NCBI RefSeq assembly: GCF_011058165.1
Contig: NZ_JAALEG010000031.1
Coordinates: 1-56,796, forward strand
Direction of reading: 5' to 3'
From: Rhodococcus aetherivorans
GTDB taxonomy: Bacteria; Actinomycetota; Actinomycetes; Mycobacteriales; Mycobacteriaceae
DNA length: 56,796 nucleotides
Shown: in pieces, positions 7,368-16,362 of the stretch
Position numbering within the stretch: the stretch's first letter is position 1
Layout: each line of letters opens with the position of its first letter
Notes under the pieces: model-generated
What the model saw: the letters and a program-made list of their open reading frames with translations, nothing else
Told to the model about the DNA's origin: nothing
Database searches by the model: none
Position numbers and translations under genes: made by a program

Positions 7368-8461
7368 TCTCCGGCCGAGTGACCTGTCCCGCCGCTGCGC
7401 TCGCCCCGGTGGCCTGTCCCGTCGCTGCGCTCGCCCCGGTGACCTGTCCCGTCGCTGCGCTCGCCCCGGTGACCTGTCCCGTCGCTGCGCTCGCCCCGGT
7501 GACCGCGACGCGGGAAGTCCGCGGCGACCCCCGCCGCGAGTTCCAGCAGGGCTCGCCGGGTGCGTGGCTGCAGCCGGGCCAGGTCCACCTCCGCACCCTC
7601 CTCGAGGTGCGGATCGAACGGCAGCACGTGGACGGCGCGGCAGCGCCGCGCGAAGTGCTCGACCAGCCGCTCCACGTCCACCTTGCCGGACCGGGGCCGC
7701 ACGGCGTTGACCACCGCCACCGAGCGGGCCACCAGGTCCCGGTAACCGTGGGCGTCGAGCCAGTCCAGCGTCGCCGAGGCGCTCCGCGCGCCGTCCACCG
7801 ATCCGGAGCTGACGACCACCAGCGTGTCCGCGTTCTCGAGAATCGCGCGCATCGCCGAGTGCATCAGTCCCGTGCCGCAGTCGGTGAGCACGATGTTGTG
7901 GAACCGTTCGAGGAGTGCCAGTGCCCGCTCGTAGTCCCGCGCGCTGAACGCCTCCGAGACGGCCGGGTCGCTGTCCGAGGCCAGCACCTCGAGGCGATGC
8001 CGGTTCTGTGAGGTGTGGGCCCGGACGTCGCCGTAACGGTGGATGTGCGCCTCGTCGCGCAGCAGCGTGCGCACCGTGCCGGACGCTCGGTCGGCGACCT
8101 TCTGGCTCAGTGTCCCCCGGTCGGGGTTGGCGTCCACCGCAACCACCCGGTCGCCCCGCAACGACGCGAACGTCGACCCGAGCGTGACCGTGGTGGTGGT
8201 CTTGCCGACCCCACCCTTCAGGCTCAGCAGCGCGATCCGGTAGCAGCCGTGCAGCGGTCCGCGCACCTGCTCGACCAGTTCGCGGCGCTGCCGGCCCCGC
8301 CGGCTGTCGCCGGGATCGATGCGCCCGCCGGTGCCGCGGTACACGGCCCGGCGCCACCCCCGCGCGGGCGCCGGCTGCACCCGGCTCACGAGAAGCGATG
8401 CGTCCAGATCCCGCGCCGACGGCTGCGCCGTCCCCGTCCGCTCGCCGTCCTCCGGCACCAC
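7349..8461 (-). CDS. ParA/MinD-like ATPase at the end of the cytochrome c maturation operon (Rv0530-like)
   Basis: This protein has about 370 residues. The deviant Walker A LKGGVGKTTTT lies near residues 98-108 with the Walker A' Asp of VVAVDAN about 24 residues later, as in ParA/MinD. The N-terminal 90 residues are low-complexity and Arg-rich. The last 50 contain four 10-residue repeats of GHRGERSDGT encoded by a minisatellite. GTG 8461 follows a GGGGGA site; the open frame extends upstream but would run inside ccsA. The gap to ccsA is 53 bp. The role in cytochrome c assembly is unproven. Confidence 0.78.
   Translation of the reverse strand: MVPEDGERTGTAQPSARDLDASLLVSRVQPAPARGWRRAVYRGTGGRIDPGDSRRGRQRRELVEQVRGPLHGCYRIALLSLKGGVGKTTTTVTLGSTFASLRGDRVVAVDANPDRGTLSQKVADRASGTVRTLLRDEAHIHRYGDVRAHTSQNRHRLEVLASDSDPAVSEAFSARDYERALALLERFHNIVLTDCGTGLMHSAMRAILENADTLVVVSSGSVDGARSASATLDWLDAHGYRDLVARSVAVVNAVRPRSGKVDVERLVEHFARRCRAVHVLPFDPHLEEGAEVDLARLQPRTRRALLELAAGVAADFPRRGHRGERSDGTGHRGERSDGTGHRGERSDGTGHRGERSGGTGHSAGDQSPGS
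7379..7504. repeat. 30-bp tandem repeat, four copies plus a partial
   Basis: Four head-to-tail 30-bp units (7379, 7409, 7439, 7469) and a 6-bp partial are contiguous. Units 3 and 4 are identical. Unit 2 differs from them by one base at its start, and unit 1 by one base. The unit begins GTGACCTGTCCCGTCGCTGC. Because 30 is divisible by 3 the array stays in frame and gives the Gly-His-Arg-rich repeats at the C-terminus of the ParA-like ATPase on the minus strand. There are no spacers. Confidence 0.95.
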
Positions 8462-8514
8462 GTCGTCCCCCGTCCCCGGTCCCCCACGGCCCGGCCGACG
8501 CGGACGATAACAGA

Positions 8515-9498
8515 TCAGGTCAGGCCGGCGTACGAGTGCAGACCGGAGACGACCATGTTGATGATGAAGAGGTTGAACAGCATGGCGACGAAGCCGGCGA
8601 CGTTGATCCAGGCCGCGCGCGTGTTGCGCCAGCCCGACGTCGCGCGGGCGTGCAGGTACGCCGCGTACATCACCCAGGTGATGAACGAGACGGTCTCCTT
8701 GGGATCCCAGCCCCAGAACCGGCCCCAGGCGGCCTCGGCCCAGATCGCGCCGAGGATGATGCCGGCACCGAACAGCGGGAACCCGATGATGGTGGTGCGG
8801 TACGCGAGACGGTCCAGGGTCTGCGCGTCCGGCAGGCGCTCGGCGATCCGGCCGAACACGCCGCGACCCTCCTCGCCCTTCGGGAACCGGATGCGCAGCA
8901 GGAACAGCAGGCTGGCGACGCCGGAGACCAGGAAGATGCCGCTGCCGACGCTGATGATGGTCACATGGATGGGCAGCCAGAACGACTGCAGGGCGGGCAC
9001 GACGGGCGCGGCGTCGGCGTACAGCACGGTCGCCGCGAGGAACATCAGGATCAGCACCGGCACGAGAAGGTAGACCCACATGATCCGGTAGGCCGGCCGG
9101 CGCAGCACCACCAGGCCGAACAGCACCGCCGCGGCGCACGCCATCGACACGAACTCGTACATGTTGCCGAGCGGGAAGCGCTCGGTGGACAGCCCGCGCA
9201 GCACGATCGACGTGACCTGCAGGGCGGCCACCACGACGACGAGCGCGCGCCCCATGTTGCCGAGACGCTCGGACAGCGTCCGGCCCCGCGGCTCCTCCAC
9301 CCGGCCCGGACCGTCCGGCGCCGAGGGCGGCTCGCCGGCCGCGCCGACGGCGACGAGCGTGCGCTCACGCTCGGCGACGAGATCGGCCCGGTGCGAGGCG
9401 TACTCGGCGATCAGCAACACCAGCGCGAGCACCAGCACCGCGAACGCCGATTCGAATGCCCAGTCGCTGTACTGCGCGAGGGTCTCGTTGAGGGTCAT
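8515..9498 (-). CDS. ccsA: Cytochrome c biogenesis protein CcsA (haem handling)
   Basis: CcsA carries haem across the membrane to apocytochrome c in system II maturation, in complex with ResB. The 327-residue protein has about eight transmembrane helices and the WWD-type haem motif WGRFWGWDPKE near residues 255-265, followed by a conserved His in the YLHAR segment. A hydrophilic loop (about 45-80) is actinobacterium-like. ATG 9498 overlaps the resB stop as ATGA, so the two partners are made together. Complete gene. Confidence 0.93.
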   Translation of the reverse strand: MTLNETLAQYSDWAFESAFAVLVLALVLLIAEYASHRADLVAERERTLVAVGAAGEPPSAPDGPGRVEEPRGRTLSERLGNMGRALVVVVAALQVTSIVLRGLSTERFPLGNMYEFVSMACAAAVLFGLVVLRRPAYRIMWVYLLVPVLILMFLAATVLYADAAPVVPALQSFWLPIHVTIISVGSGIFLVSGVASLLFLLRIRFPKGEEGRGVFGRIAERLPDAQTLDRLAYRTTIIGFPLFGAGIILGAIWAEAAWGRFWGWDPKETVSFITWVMYAAYLHARATSGWRNTRAAWINVAGFVAMLFNLFIINMVVSGLHSYAGLT

Positions 9499-11177
9499 GC
9501 CTTCTTCTCCTGTGCTGCCTTCGCACGTGCGGTCGTGTCGTCGCCGAGCAATCGGCCGGTCAGACGCTCGAACTCGTCACCCCATCCGGCCTGGTCGGTC
9601 CGGGCGAGACCACCGAGTTCTACTACGGTACGTCGTTCCCCGTCGGCCACTGTACCGGCCGGGTAGGCCCGCACCCAGATCCGGCGGCGCTTGATCAGCA
9701 ACGACACCAGTAGCCCCACCATCATCGTGATCGCCGAAACCAGCACCCAGGTCTGCGCCGGGTCGTGCGAGACCTGCAGGTTCACGAAATCGGTCGCGCC
9801 GTCGAAGCGGATCTGTGTCCCGTCGGGGAGCGTCACGCTCTCCCCCGCGAACAGGTTCACCCGGTCCTGCTTGACCAGCCGGCCCTGGTTGATCAGCTCA
9901 CCGTTGAGGGAGAACAGCGACTGCGGGGTGCCGGTGTCGAGACCCGTGTCTCCCTTGTAGATGTCGATCGCGACGGCGGGATCGGTCAGCGCCGGGTAAC
10001 CGGAGGACAACAGGTTGCCGTGGAACACCGCGGTGGGCGCGAACAGGCCCTCTATCGCGATCTGGTTGCGCCGCCGCTCGTCGGGATCCGGGTACATCCC
10101 GCCCGGCGGGTCGAACCGCATCGCGCCGCTGCTGAGGAAGGTGGTCGCGTCGTCGGGCCGCCACTGCAGCGTCTCGGTGCGGGTCTCGCCGTCGGGCCAC
10201 GTCACCGTGAAGGACGGCGCGAAGCCGTGGCCCTGCAGGTAGACGCGGTCGCTACCGACCCGCAGCGGGTGGTTGACCCGCAGCTGCGCGTCGCGCCAGG
10301 TGTTCGTCGCCAGGTCGGCCCCCGCCTGGTAGTCGATGTTCGAGGTGAACATCTCGGCCTGCCCGTTGTCGAGATAGTCCGCGGAGAAGTCCTTCACGCG
10401 GATGCACATCGGAGTCAGGCCCGTGCCGTCGAGGGTGTTGCCCGCGCGGAACGAGTCGAACGCCGCCGGCGAGCTCGTGCAGAACTCCTCACCGTTGGCG
10501 ACCAGGATGCGCTGGCCCTCGTAGCCGAACAGCTTGCCCACCGCGACCGCGGCGAGCAGACCCACCAGCGCGAGGTGGAACAGCAGGTTGCCGGCCTCGC
10601 GCAGGTACCCCTTCTCCGCGGAGAGCGTGAGCTCGCCGTCGCGCGCGCCGCGCCCCGCGGTCGTCTCCACGCCGCGCTCGGCGATGCGCCAGCCCCGCAG
10701 CTGACCGCGCACCCGGGCGAGCACCTCCTCGGGCGAGGCGTCGACCGTGGTCTCGAGGTGGTGCGGCAGCCGCGACAGGTTGCGCGGCGCCGGCACGGGC
10801 CGGGTGCGCAGCGCCCGGTAGTACTCCGTGCAGCGCGGCAGGATGCAGCCGATCAGGGAGACGAACAGCAGCACGTAGATCGCGGTGAACCAGAAGCTGC
10901 CGAACACGTCGAACAACTCGAGCCGGTCCAGGAGCGGCCCGAGGGTCGGGCGCGCGGCGATGTACTCGTCGACCTTGCCGGAATTGAGGCTGCGCTGCGG
11001 CAGCAGCGCGCCGGGGATCGCGGCCAGCGCGAGCAGGAACAGCAGCACCAGCGCGGTGCGCATCGACGTCAGGCCGCGCCAGGTGTTGCGGACGAACGCC
11101 GCGGTGCGACCGGCCGGGCCCTGCCGCGGCGGCGGGGTCGGCGACGGTGGGGCGGTGGGGGTGTCGGTGGCCGTCAT
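9495..11177 (-). CDS. resB: Cytochrome c biogenesis protein ResB
   Basis: ResB is the CcsB partner of CcsA in system II, presenting reduced apocytochrome c. The protein has 560 residues. A disordered Pro/Thr-rich N-terminus (1-25) precedes three N-terminal membrane helices, a large extracytoplasmic domain (about 230-480) and a last helix near 490-510. The motif EAGNLLFHLAL near 195 carries a conserved His. ATG 11177 overlaps the ccdA stop as ATGA. A longer open frame runs upstream but lies inside ccdA and is not used. Confidence 0.92.
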   Translation of the reverse strand: MTATDTPTAPPSPTPPPRQGPAGRTAAFVRNTWRGLTSMRTALVLLFLLALAAIPGALLPQRSLNSGKVDEYIAARPTLGPLLDRLELFDVFGSFWFTAIYVLLFVSLIGCILPRCTEYYRALRTRPVPAPRNLSRLPHHLETTVDASPEEVLARVRGQLRGWRIAERGVETTAGRGARDGELTLSAEKGYLREAGNLLFHLALVGLLAAVAVGKLFGYEGQRILVANGEEFCTSSPAAFDSFRAGNTLDGTGLTPMCIRVKDFSADYLDNGQAEMFTSNIDYQAGADLATNTWRDAQLRVNHPLRVGSDRVYLQGHGFAPSFTVTWPDGETRTETLQWRPDDATTFLSSGAMRFDPPGGMYPDPDERRRNQIAIEGLFAPTAVFHGNLLSSGYPALTDPAVAIDIYKGDTGLDTGTPQSLFSLNGELINQGRLVKQDRVNLFAGESVTLPDGTQIRFDGATDFVNLQVSHDPAQTWVLVSAITMMVGLLVSLLIKRRRIWVRAYPAGTVADGERRTVVELGGLARTDQAGWGDEFERLTGRLLGDDTTARAKAAQEKKA

Positions 11178-12034
11178 ATTGGCATCGTGACCTCGGAAAT
11201 AAAGGCGTCCCGGATCCAGGAGACGAACACGTCCCAGGCGCCGGTGACGAGGGCGATTCCGACGGCCACGAGCATGAAGCCGCCGACGAGTTGGACGGTG
11301 CGGGCGTGGGCACGCAGCCAGCCCACCCCGCGCAGGGCCCGCGCCGAGCCCAGCGCGAGAACGACGAAGGGCAGCCCGAGGCCGAGGCAGTACGCCACGA
11401 TCAACGCGACGCCCCGCGCGGCGGTGGTGCCCTCGGTCCCCGCGGCCAGGGAGATCACCCCGGCGAGCGTGGGACCGAGGCACGGCGTCCACCCGAGGGC
11501 GAAGACGCCGCCGAGCAGCGGCGCGCCTGCCAGTCCGGAGATGCGCCGGGGTTCGGGGCGGGTGTCGCGCTGCAACGCCGGGATCAGCCCGACGAACACC
11601 AGGCCCATCACGATGGTGACCACCCCGCCGATCCGCATCAGCACCTCGCGGTTGACGGAGAGCACGGAGATCGCGCCGAACACCGACGCGGTGGCGAGGA
11701 CGAACACGACCGTGAATCCGGCGACGAACAGCGCGGCGGCCCCGGCGACGCGCAGGCGCCCGTCGTCGCGGACGGTGGTGGTGCGCCCGCGCGCCTCGGC
11801 GGCGGTCACCGCGGGGGCCTCGGCACCCACGACACCGGCCAGATAGGACAGGTAACCGGGCACGAGCGGCACCACGCAGGGCGATGCGAAGGACACGAGT
11901 CCGGCCAGCAGGCACGCCCCGAGGGCCAGCAGCAGCGGGCCGGACGAGGCGACCGACTGGAAGGTGTCCCCGATGCCCGCGGCGAGGACGGCCTCGCTCA
12001 CCAGCGGATCACTGCTCACCACTGCACCACCCAT
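11174..12034 (-). CDS. ccdA: Thiol-disulfide transporter CcdA
   Basis: CcdA passes electrons from cytoplasmic thioredoxin across the membrane to extracytoplasmic thiol enzymes such as the adjacent TlpA-like protein. The 286-residue protein has six or more helices and the two redox cysteines in SFASPCVVPL (about residue 52) and GWTPCLGPT (about 180). The chosen ATG 12034 lies in the first copy of a 17-bp tandem repeat; GTG codons at 12022 and 12019 are alternatives. The other two ATGs of the repeat are out of frame. Confidence 0.92.
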   Translation of the reverse strand: MGGAVVSSDPLVSEAVLAAGIGDTFQSVASSGPLLLALGACLLAGLVSFASPCVVPLVPGYLSYLAGVVGAEAPAVTAAEARGRTTTVRDDGRLRVAGAAALFVAGFTVVFVLATASVFGAISVLSVNREVLMRIGGVVTIVMGLVFVGLIPALQRDTRPEPRRISGLAGAPLLGGVFALGWTPCLGPTLAGVISLAAGTEGTTAARGVALIVAYCLGLGLPFVVLALGSARALRGVGWLRAHARTVQLVGGFMLVAVGIALVTGAWDVFVSWIRDAFISEVTMPI

Positions 12035-12076
12035 GCCACTGCACCACCCATGTCACTGCACCACCCATGTCACTGC
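12020..12076. repeat. 17-bp tandem repeat spanning the thioredoxin stop and ccdA start
   Basis: CACTGCACCACCCATGY is present three times in direct contact (12020-12036, 12037-12053, 12054-12070) with a 6-bp start of a fourth. On the minus strand every unit carries a TGA followed one base later by ATG. The third unit supplies the actual stop of the thioredoxin gene (12070-12068) and the first supplies the ccdA ATG. Because 17 is not a multiple of 3, only one ATG is in frame. Confidence 0.92.
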
Positions 12077-12684
12077 TCGGACGGACTTTCCGCGGCCACG
12101 CGCTCGACGACCGGCTGCAGATCGCTCGCGAGCAGTTCGGTCAGGAACACGGCGGCGACGCGGTGGTCACGGTCGAGGACGACCGTGGTCGGTACGACCG
12201 AGGTCGGGTAGTTCGCCCCCAGGGCGAGCAGCGAGCGCATCGACGGGTCGTAGATCGACGGGTAGCCCACCCGGTTGTCGACGACGAAATCCTGGGCCTT
12301 GTCGCGCTGGTTGTCGCGGACGTTGATGCCGAGGAACTGCACGCCCTGATCCTTGGTGGCCTCGTAGACCTGCTCGAGGTCGTCGGCCTCGCTGCGGCAC
12401 GGGGCGCACCACTGGCCCCACACGTTGAGCACCACCACCTGGCCGGCGTAGTCGTCGAGCGAGAGGGTCTGCCCCTCGTTCATCAGGTCCTCACCCGACA
12501 GTGCACCGAGGGTGCCGCGGTCCGTGGGCGGGTCGTAGAAGATCCGGGTCTGGCCCCCGGGCGAGACGAAGTCGAAGGTGCCGCCGGTGGCGACGGCGTC
12601 GTCACCGGTGGCGCACGACGTGAGAGTGAGGCCGCAGGCCAGCGCCGCCGCCAGCGCCGCCCGTCGCGTGGCCCGGCGCCTCAT
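12070..12684 (-). CDS. TlpA/ResA-like thioredoxin lipoprotein
   Basis: This protein would reduce the CXXCH cysteines of apocytochrome c outside the membrane. The 204-residue precursor starts MRRRATRRAAL, has a lipoprotein signal with lipobox LTSC near residue 24, and a thioredoxin domain with active site WCAPC near residues 90-94 and the cis-Pro of TSVVPTT near 165. ATG 12684 overlaps the stop of the histidine phosphatase gene as ATGA. Electrons would come from CcdA, encoded next. Confidence 0.9.
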   Translation of the reverse strand: MRRRATRRAALAAALACGLTLTSCATGDDAVATGGTFDFVSPGGQTRIFYDPPTDRGTLGALSGEDLMNEGQTLSLDDYAGQVVVLNVWGQWCAPCRSEADDLEQVYEATKDQGVQFLGINVRDNQRDKAQDFVVDNRVGYPSIYDPSMRSLLALGANYPTSVVPTTVVLDRDHRVAAVFLTELLASDLQPVVERVAAESPSEQ

Positions 12685-13331
12685 GCGCCGTGGACGGTCG
12701 GGTCCGAAGCCCCGGCCGGTTCGGAGTAGACGATGTCGACGAGGGTGTCGCCCTGGTACACCAGCGAGGTCATCGATGCGAGGCTGCACTGACGGTGCTG
12801 CGGGTTGTGCCACAGCCGCTCGCCCTCGAGGAAGCGGCGCAGCGTCCACACCGGCAGCTGGTGGCTGACGCACACCGCCTCCCGGCCGACCGCGGCGATG
12901 CGGGCGGCGTTGACGGCGGCGAGCATGCGGTGCGCGATCTGCAGGTAGGGCTCTCCCCACGACGGGGTGAAGGGGTCGCGCAGCTTCCACCAGTGCCGCG
13001 GCCGGCTCAACGCCCCGTCGCCGACGGCGACCCGCAGGCCCTCGAACTGGTTGCCCGCCTCGATGAGGTTGTCGTCCGTCGCCACCGGCAGGCCGTGCTT
13101 GTCCGCGATCGGCTGGGCGGTCTGCTGGGCCCGCTCGAGCGGAGAGGCGACGATGTGCGCGACGTCGTGGTCGGCGAGCGCCGAGGCCACCGACCGGGCC
13201 TGTGCCTCCCCGGTCACGGACAGCCGGAAGCCGGGCAGACGGCCGTAGAGGATGCCGCTGGGGTTGTGCACCTCGCCGTGCCGGAGCACGTGCACGATGG
13301 TGCGGGACTCGGACGGGGCAGGTTCGGTCAC
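12681..13331 (-). CDS. Histidine phosphatase family protein (Rv0525-like)
   Basis: This is a 216-residue phosphoglycerate-mutase-fold protein. The catalytic motif VLRHGEV lies near residues 15-21, with His as phospho-acceptor, and a second catalytic His occurs in CVSHQLP near 150. GTG 13331 follows GAGGAA with normal spacing. It heads the overlapping chain histidine phosphatase-thioredoxin-ccdA-resB-ccsA. The substrate is unknown; proximity to cytochrome c genes is conserved in mycobacteria but does not define it. Confidence 0.85.
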   Translation of the reverse strand: MTEPAPSESRTIVHVLRHGEVHNPSGILYGRLPGFRLSVTGEAQARSVASALADHDVAHIVASPLERAQQTAQPIADKHGLPVATDDNLIEAGNQFEGLRVAVGDGALSRPRHWWKLRDPFTPSWGEPYLQIAHRMLAAVNAARIAAVGREAVCVSHQLPVWTLRRFLEGERLWHNPQHRQCSLASMTSLVYQGDTLVDIVYSEPAGASDPTVHGA

Positions 13332-13381
13332 GTGGGAATTCCTCGGGTGTGCGTCGGGTGTGGTGGCGTGGGAGGGCCCGC

Positions 13382-14704
13382 TCAGGCCGTGGCGGCCGCC
13401 GCGGCCTTCGCTGCGTGCGGCAGCGCGTCGGCGATGCGGGAGAACGCGTCGTCGTCGAGCACGGAGGAGACGAACCACGTCTCGAACGCGCTGGGCGGGG
13501 CGTAGACGCCGTGGTCGAGCAGGGCGTGGAAGAACGCCGGGAACCGCCACGTCTGCGCGGCCTTGGCCTGCGCGTAGTCGGTCACCGGATCCTCGGTGAA
13601 GAAGACGCTGAGCATCGTGCCGGCGAACTGGACCCGGTGCGCGACGCCCTCGGCCGTGAGTGCCTCGCCGATCATCCGTCCGAGGGTGGTGGCGTTCCGG
13701 TCGAGCGCGGCGTAGGCGGCGCTGTCGGCGGCGCGCAGGCTGGCCAGCCCGGCGGCGACGGCGACCGGATTACCCGACAGGGTGCCGGCCTGGTAGACGG
13801 GCCCCGCCGGCGCGAGGTGGGCCATGACGTCGGCGCGGCCGCCGAACGCGGCCGCGGGCAGGCCGCCGCTCATCACCTTGCCGAACGTCATGAGGTCGCC
13901 GGCGACACCGTCGATGCCGTACCAGCCGGCCGGTCCCGCCCGGAACCCGGTCATCACCTCGTCCATGATCAGCAGCGCGCCGTGCTCGCGGGTCAGCTCG
14001 CGCAGGCCGGCGTTGAAGCCCGGCAGCGGCGGGACGGTGCCCATGTTGCCGGCGGCGGCCTCGGTGATCACCGCGGCGATCTTCCCCGGGTTGGCCGCGA
14101 ACGCCGCGCGCACCGCCTCGAGGTCGTTGTACGGCACGACGATGGTGTCCTCGGCCTGCGCACCGGTCACACCCGGCGACGTCGGCAGCCCGAAGGTGGC
14201 GACGCCGGAGCCGGCGTCGGCGAGCAGGGCGTCGACGTGACCGTGATAACAGCCCGCAAACTTGACGATCTTGGTTCGGCCGGTGAATCCGCGTGCCAGC
14301 CGCACCGCGCTCATCGTCGCCTCGGTGCCCGAGTTGACGAGCCGGACCTGCTCGACGGGCTCGATGCGCGCCACGATCTCCTCGGCGAGTTCCACCTCAC
14401 CGGCCGTCGGCGCGCCGAACGACAGGCCCGTCGAGGCGGCGCTGCACACCGCGTCGACGACCGCCGGGTGCGCGTGGCCGAGGATCATCGGCCCCCACGA
14501 ACACACCAGGTCGACATAGGAATTGCCGTCCACGTCGGTCAGCGTGTAGCCCGAGGCGGACGCGACGAAGCGCGGGGTACCGCCGACCGATCCGAATGCG
14601 CGGACCGGAGAGTTCACACCCCCGGGAATCACCTTCGACGCCCGGTCGAACAGTGCGGTGGATACGGAGTCGCGGGCGCGAGATGCATCGGGGGTCGCAG
14701 TCAC
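13382..14704 (-). CDS. hemL: Glutamate-1-semialdehyde 2,1-aminomutase
   Basis: HemL converts glutamate-1-semialdehyde to 5-aminolevulinate, the step after HemA in haem synthesis. The 440-residue class III PLP aminotransferase is full length. It has the N-terminal [12 protein letters not shown] signature near residue 28, the DEVMTGFR Asp near 245, and the PLP lysine in [10 protein letters not shown] near 273. GTG 14704 is preceded by GGAGG. It lies 50 bp upstream of the histidine phosphatase gene and is divergent from the HerA-like ATPase gene. Confidence 0.94.
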   Translation of the reverse strand: MTATPDASRARDSVSTALFDRASKVIPGGVNSPVRAFGSVGGTPRFVASASGYTLTDVDGNSYVDLVCSWGPMILGHAHPAVVDAVCSAASTGLSFGAPTAGEVELAEEIVARIEPVEQVRLVNSGTEATMSAVRLARGFTGRTKIVKFAGCYHGHVDALLADAGSGVATFGLPTSPGVTGAQAEDTIVVPYNDLEAVRAAFAANPGKIAAVITEAAAGNMGTVPPLPGFNAGLRELTREHGALLIMDEVMTGFRAGPAGWYGIDGVAGDLMTFGKVMSGGLPAAAFGGRADVMAHLAPAGPVYQAGTLSGNPVAVAAGLASLRAADSAAYAALDRNATTLGRMIGEALTAEGVAHRVQFAGTMLSVFFTEDPVTDYAQAKAAQTWRFPAFFHALLDHGVYAPPSAFETWFVSSVLDDDAFSRIADALPHAAKAAAAATA

Positions 14705-14785
14705 GACCTCCAGTGTCCCAGTTTCGCGGGATTTGCCAAAAGGCGTGGACCCTGCAACGGCGGTCGTTCCGGTAGGAATGTGACC

Positions 14786-16352
14786 ATGGTCTCGTTCGAC
14801 GACGTCCGGATCGCCCTCGCGGACCGTTTCCGGGTGGTCACCGCCGCGTTGTCCGCCGACGGCCGTGAGGTACTTCTCACCGGACCGGTGGACGTCGGTG
14901 TCGACGTCGGCGGGTTCGCGGTCGTCGAACTCGACGACGGGCGCCGCCTCGCCGTGCAGGTCCGCAGCGTGCGCATCGTCGAACGCGAGGGCGCCGACGT
15001 CGACGTCACCGTCGACGAACCGGGTCTGCCGGTGCGATCGGTGCGGGGCCGGGCGATGGTGCGGACGCTGGCGGGTTCCGCGACCGTCCTGGGGGTGTTC
15101 GGCGACGGCCGGTTCGTCGCCACGCCGGAGACGGAGCCGTTTCCCGAGCGGCATGTGCGTCCGGCCACCGAGGCCGAGACCGCGACGATCGCCGCCGCGC
15201 TCGCCGGCACCCTCGACGTGGGCACCATGCTGCACGCCCCGGCGGTGCCGGCGCGGCTGCACCCGGCGGGCTTCGCCCGGCACACCTTCATGTGCGGCCA
15301 GTCCGGCTCCGGCAAGACGTACACGACCGGCGCGGTCCTCGAACGGCTGCTCGTCGCGACGACCCTGCCGATCGTGGTGCTCGACCCCAACTCCGACCAC
15401 GTGCAGCTCGGCCGGCTGCGGGATCCGGGGGACGACTCCCCCGCCGCGCGCCGGCATCGCGAGGCCGCGACCGGAGTGCGGGTGGTACGGGCCCGCGGCG
15501 CCGACTCCGACCACCTGCTGTGCCTGGATCTCAGCGACCTTCCCCTCGTCGCGCAGGCGCTGCTGCTGCGCCTGGACCCGGTGCACGACCTCGACGAGTA
15601 CTCGGCGTTGCGCCGCGTCACCGCCTCCCTCGCCGTCCCCTACTCGGTCGCGGACGTGCGGTCCGCGGCGGCGGCCGACCCCGCGACCGCGCGTCTCGCG
15701 ACCCGCATCGACAACCTGGGGATCGCGGCGTGGGAGCTGTGGCGCCGGGGGGACGAACGCTCGGCCGCCGAACTCGACATGACGGCGGGCCGGTGCTTCG
15801 TGATCGATCTCGGCAGCCTGAACTCCCCCGGCGAGCGGGCCGCGGTGGCGCTCGGCCTGCTGGGCCGGCTGTGGATGCTGCGGCGGCGCCGCCTGCCGAT
15901 GCTCCTGGTGGTGGACGAGGCGCACAACATCCTGCCGTCGGCCACGGCGGACCCGTTGTCGTCGAGCACCGCGGATCTGGGAGTGCTCATCGCCGGCGAG
16001 GGCCGCAAGTTCGGGCTGCACCTGTTCGTCGCCACGCAGCGCCCCGGGAAGGTGCATCCGAACGTCGTGTCCCAGTGCGACAACCTGTTGCTGATGCGCA
16101 TGAACGGCAGCACCGATCGAGGAGCTCGCACACCTGTTCTCGCACGTCCCGCCGGCGATGCTGCACCGCGCCACGACGTTCGGGCTGGGCCAGGCCCTCT
16201 TCGCGGGACCGATCGCTCCGACCCCCCTGCTGGCCCGCGTCGGGACACGGGTCAGTCCGGAAGGCGGCGCGGACGTCCCGACGGACTGGGCGCATCCTGC
16301 AGCCGATACCGGCGTTCTCACATACCCACACGAGGGGCCCGAATCGTCCTAG
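14786..16352 (+). pseudogene. HerA-like (DUF87) ATP-binding protein, frameshifted near 16115
   Basis: The first part, from ATG 14786, encodes a HerA/FtsK-like ATPase. An N-terminal beta-barrel-like region covers residues 1-130. Walker [14 protein letters not shown] lies near 170-182, Walker [10 protein letters not shown] near 372-380, and an arginine-rich [12 protein letters not shown] follows. At 16114-16118, after MRMNGST, the frame breaks. The expected continuation ([16 protein letters not shown] and on to 16352) is in another frame, which needs one extra base or, more likely, two missing bases around GATCGA. About 78 residues are displaced. It may be a real mutation or an assembly error. 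Confidence 0.8.
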
Positions 16353-16362
16353 TGTCGAGTCC

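Noticed and set aside
7379-7504. CRISPR-like array
   Set aside because: The 30-bp units are directly joined without spacers and stay in the frame of the ParA-like protein, so this is a coding minisatellite.
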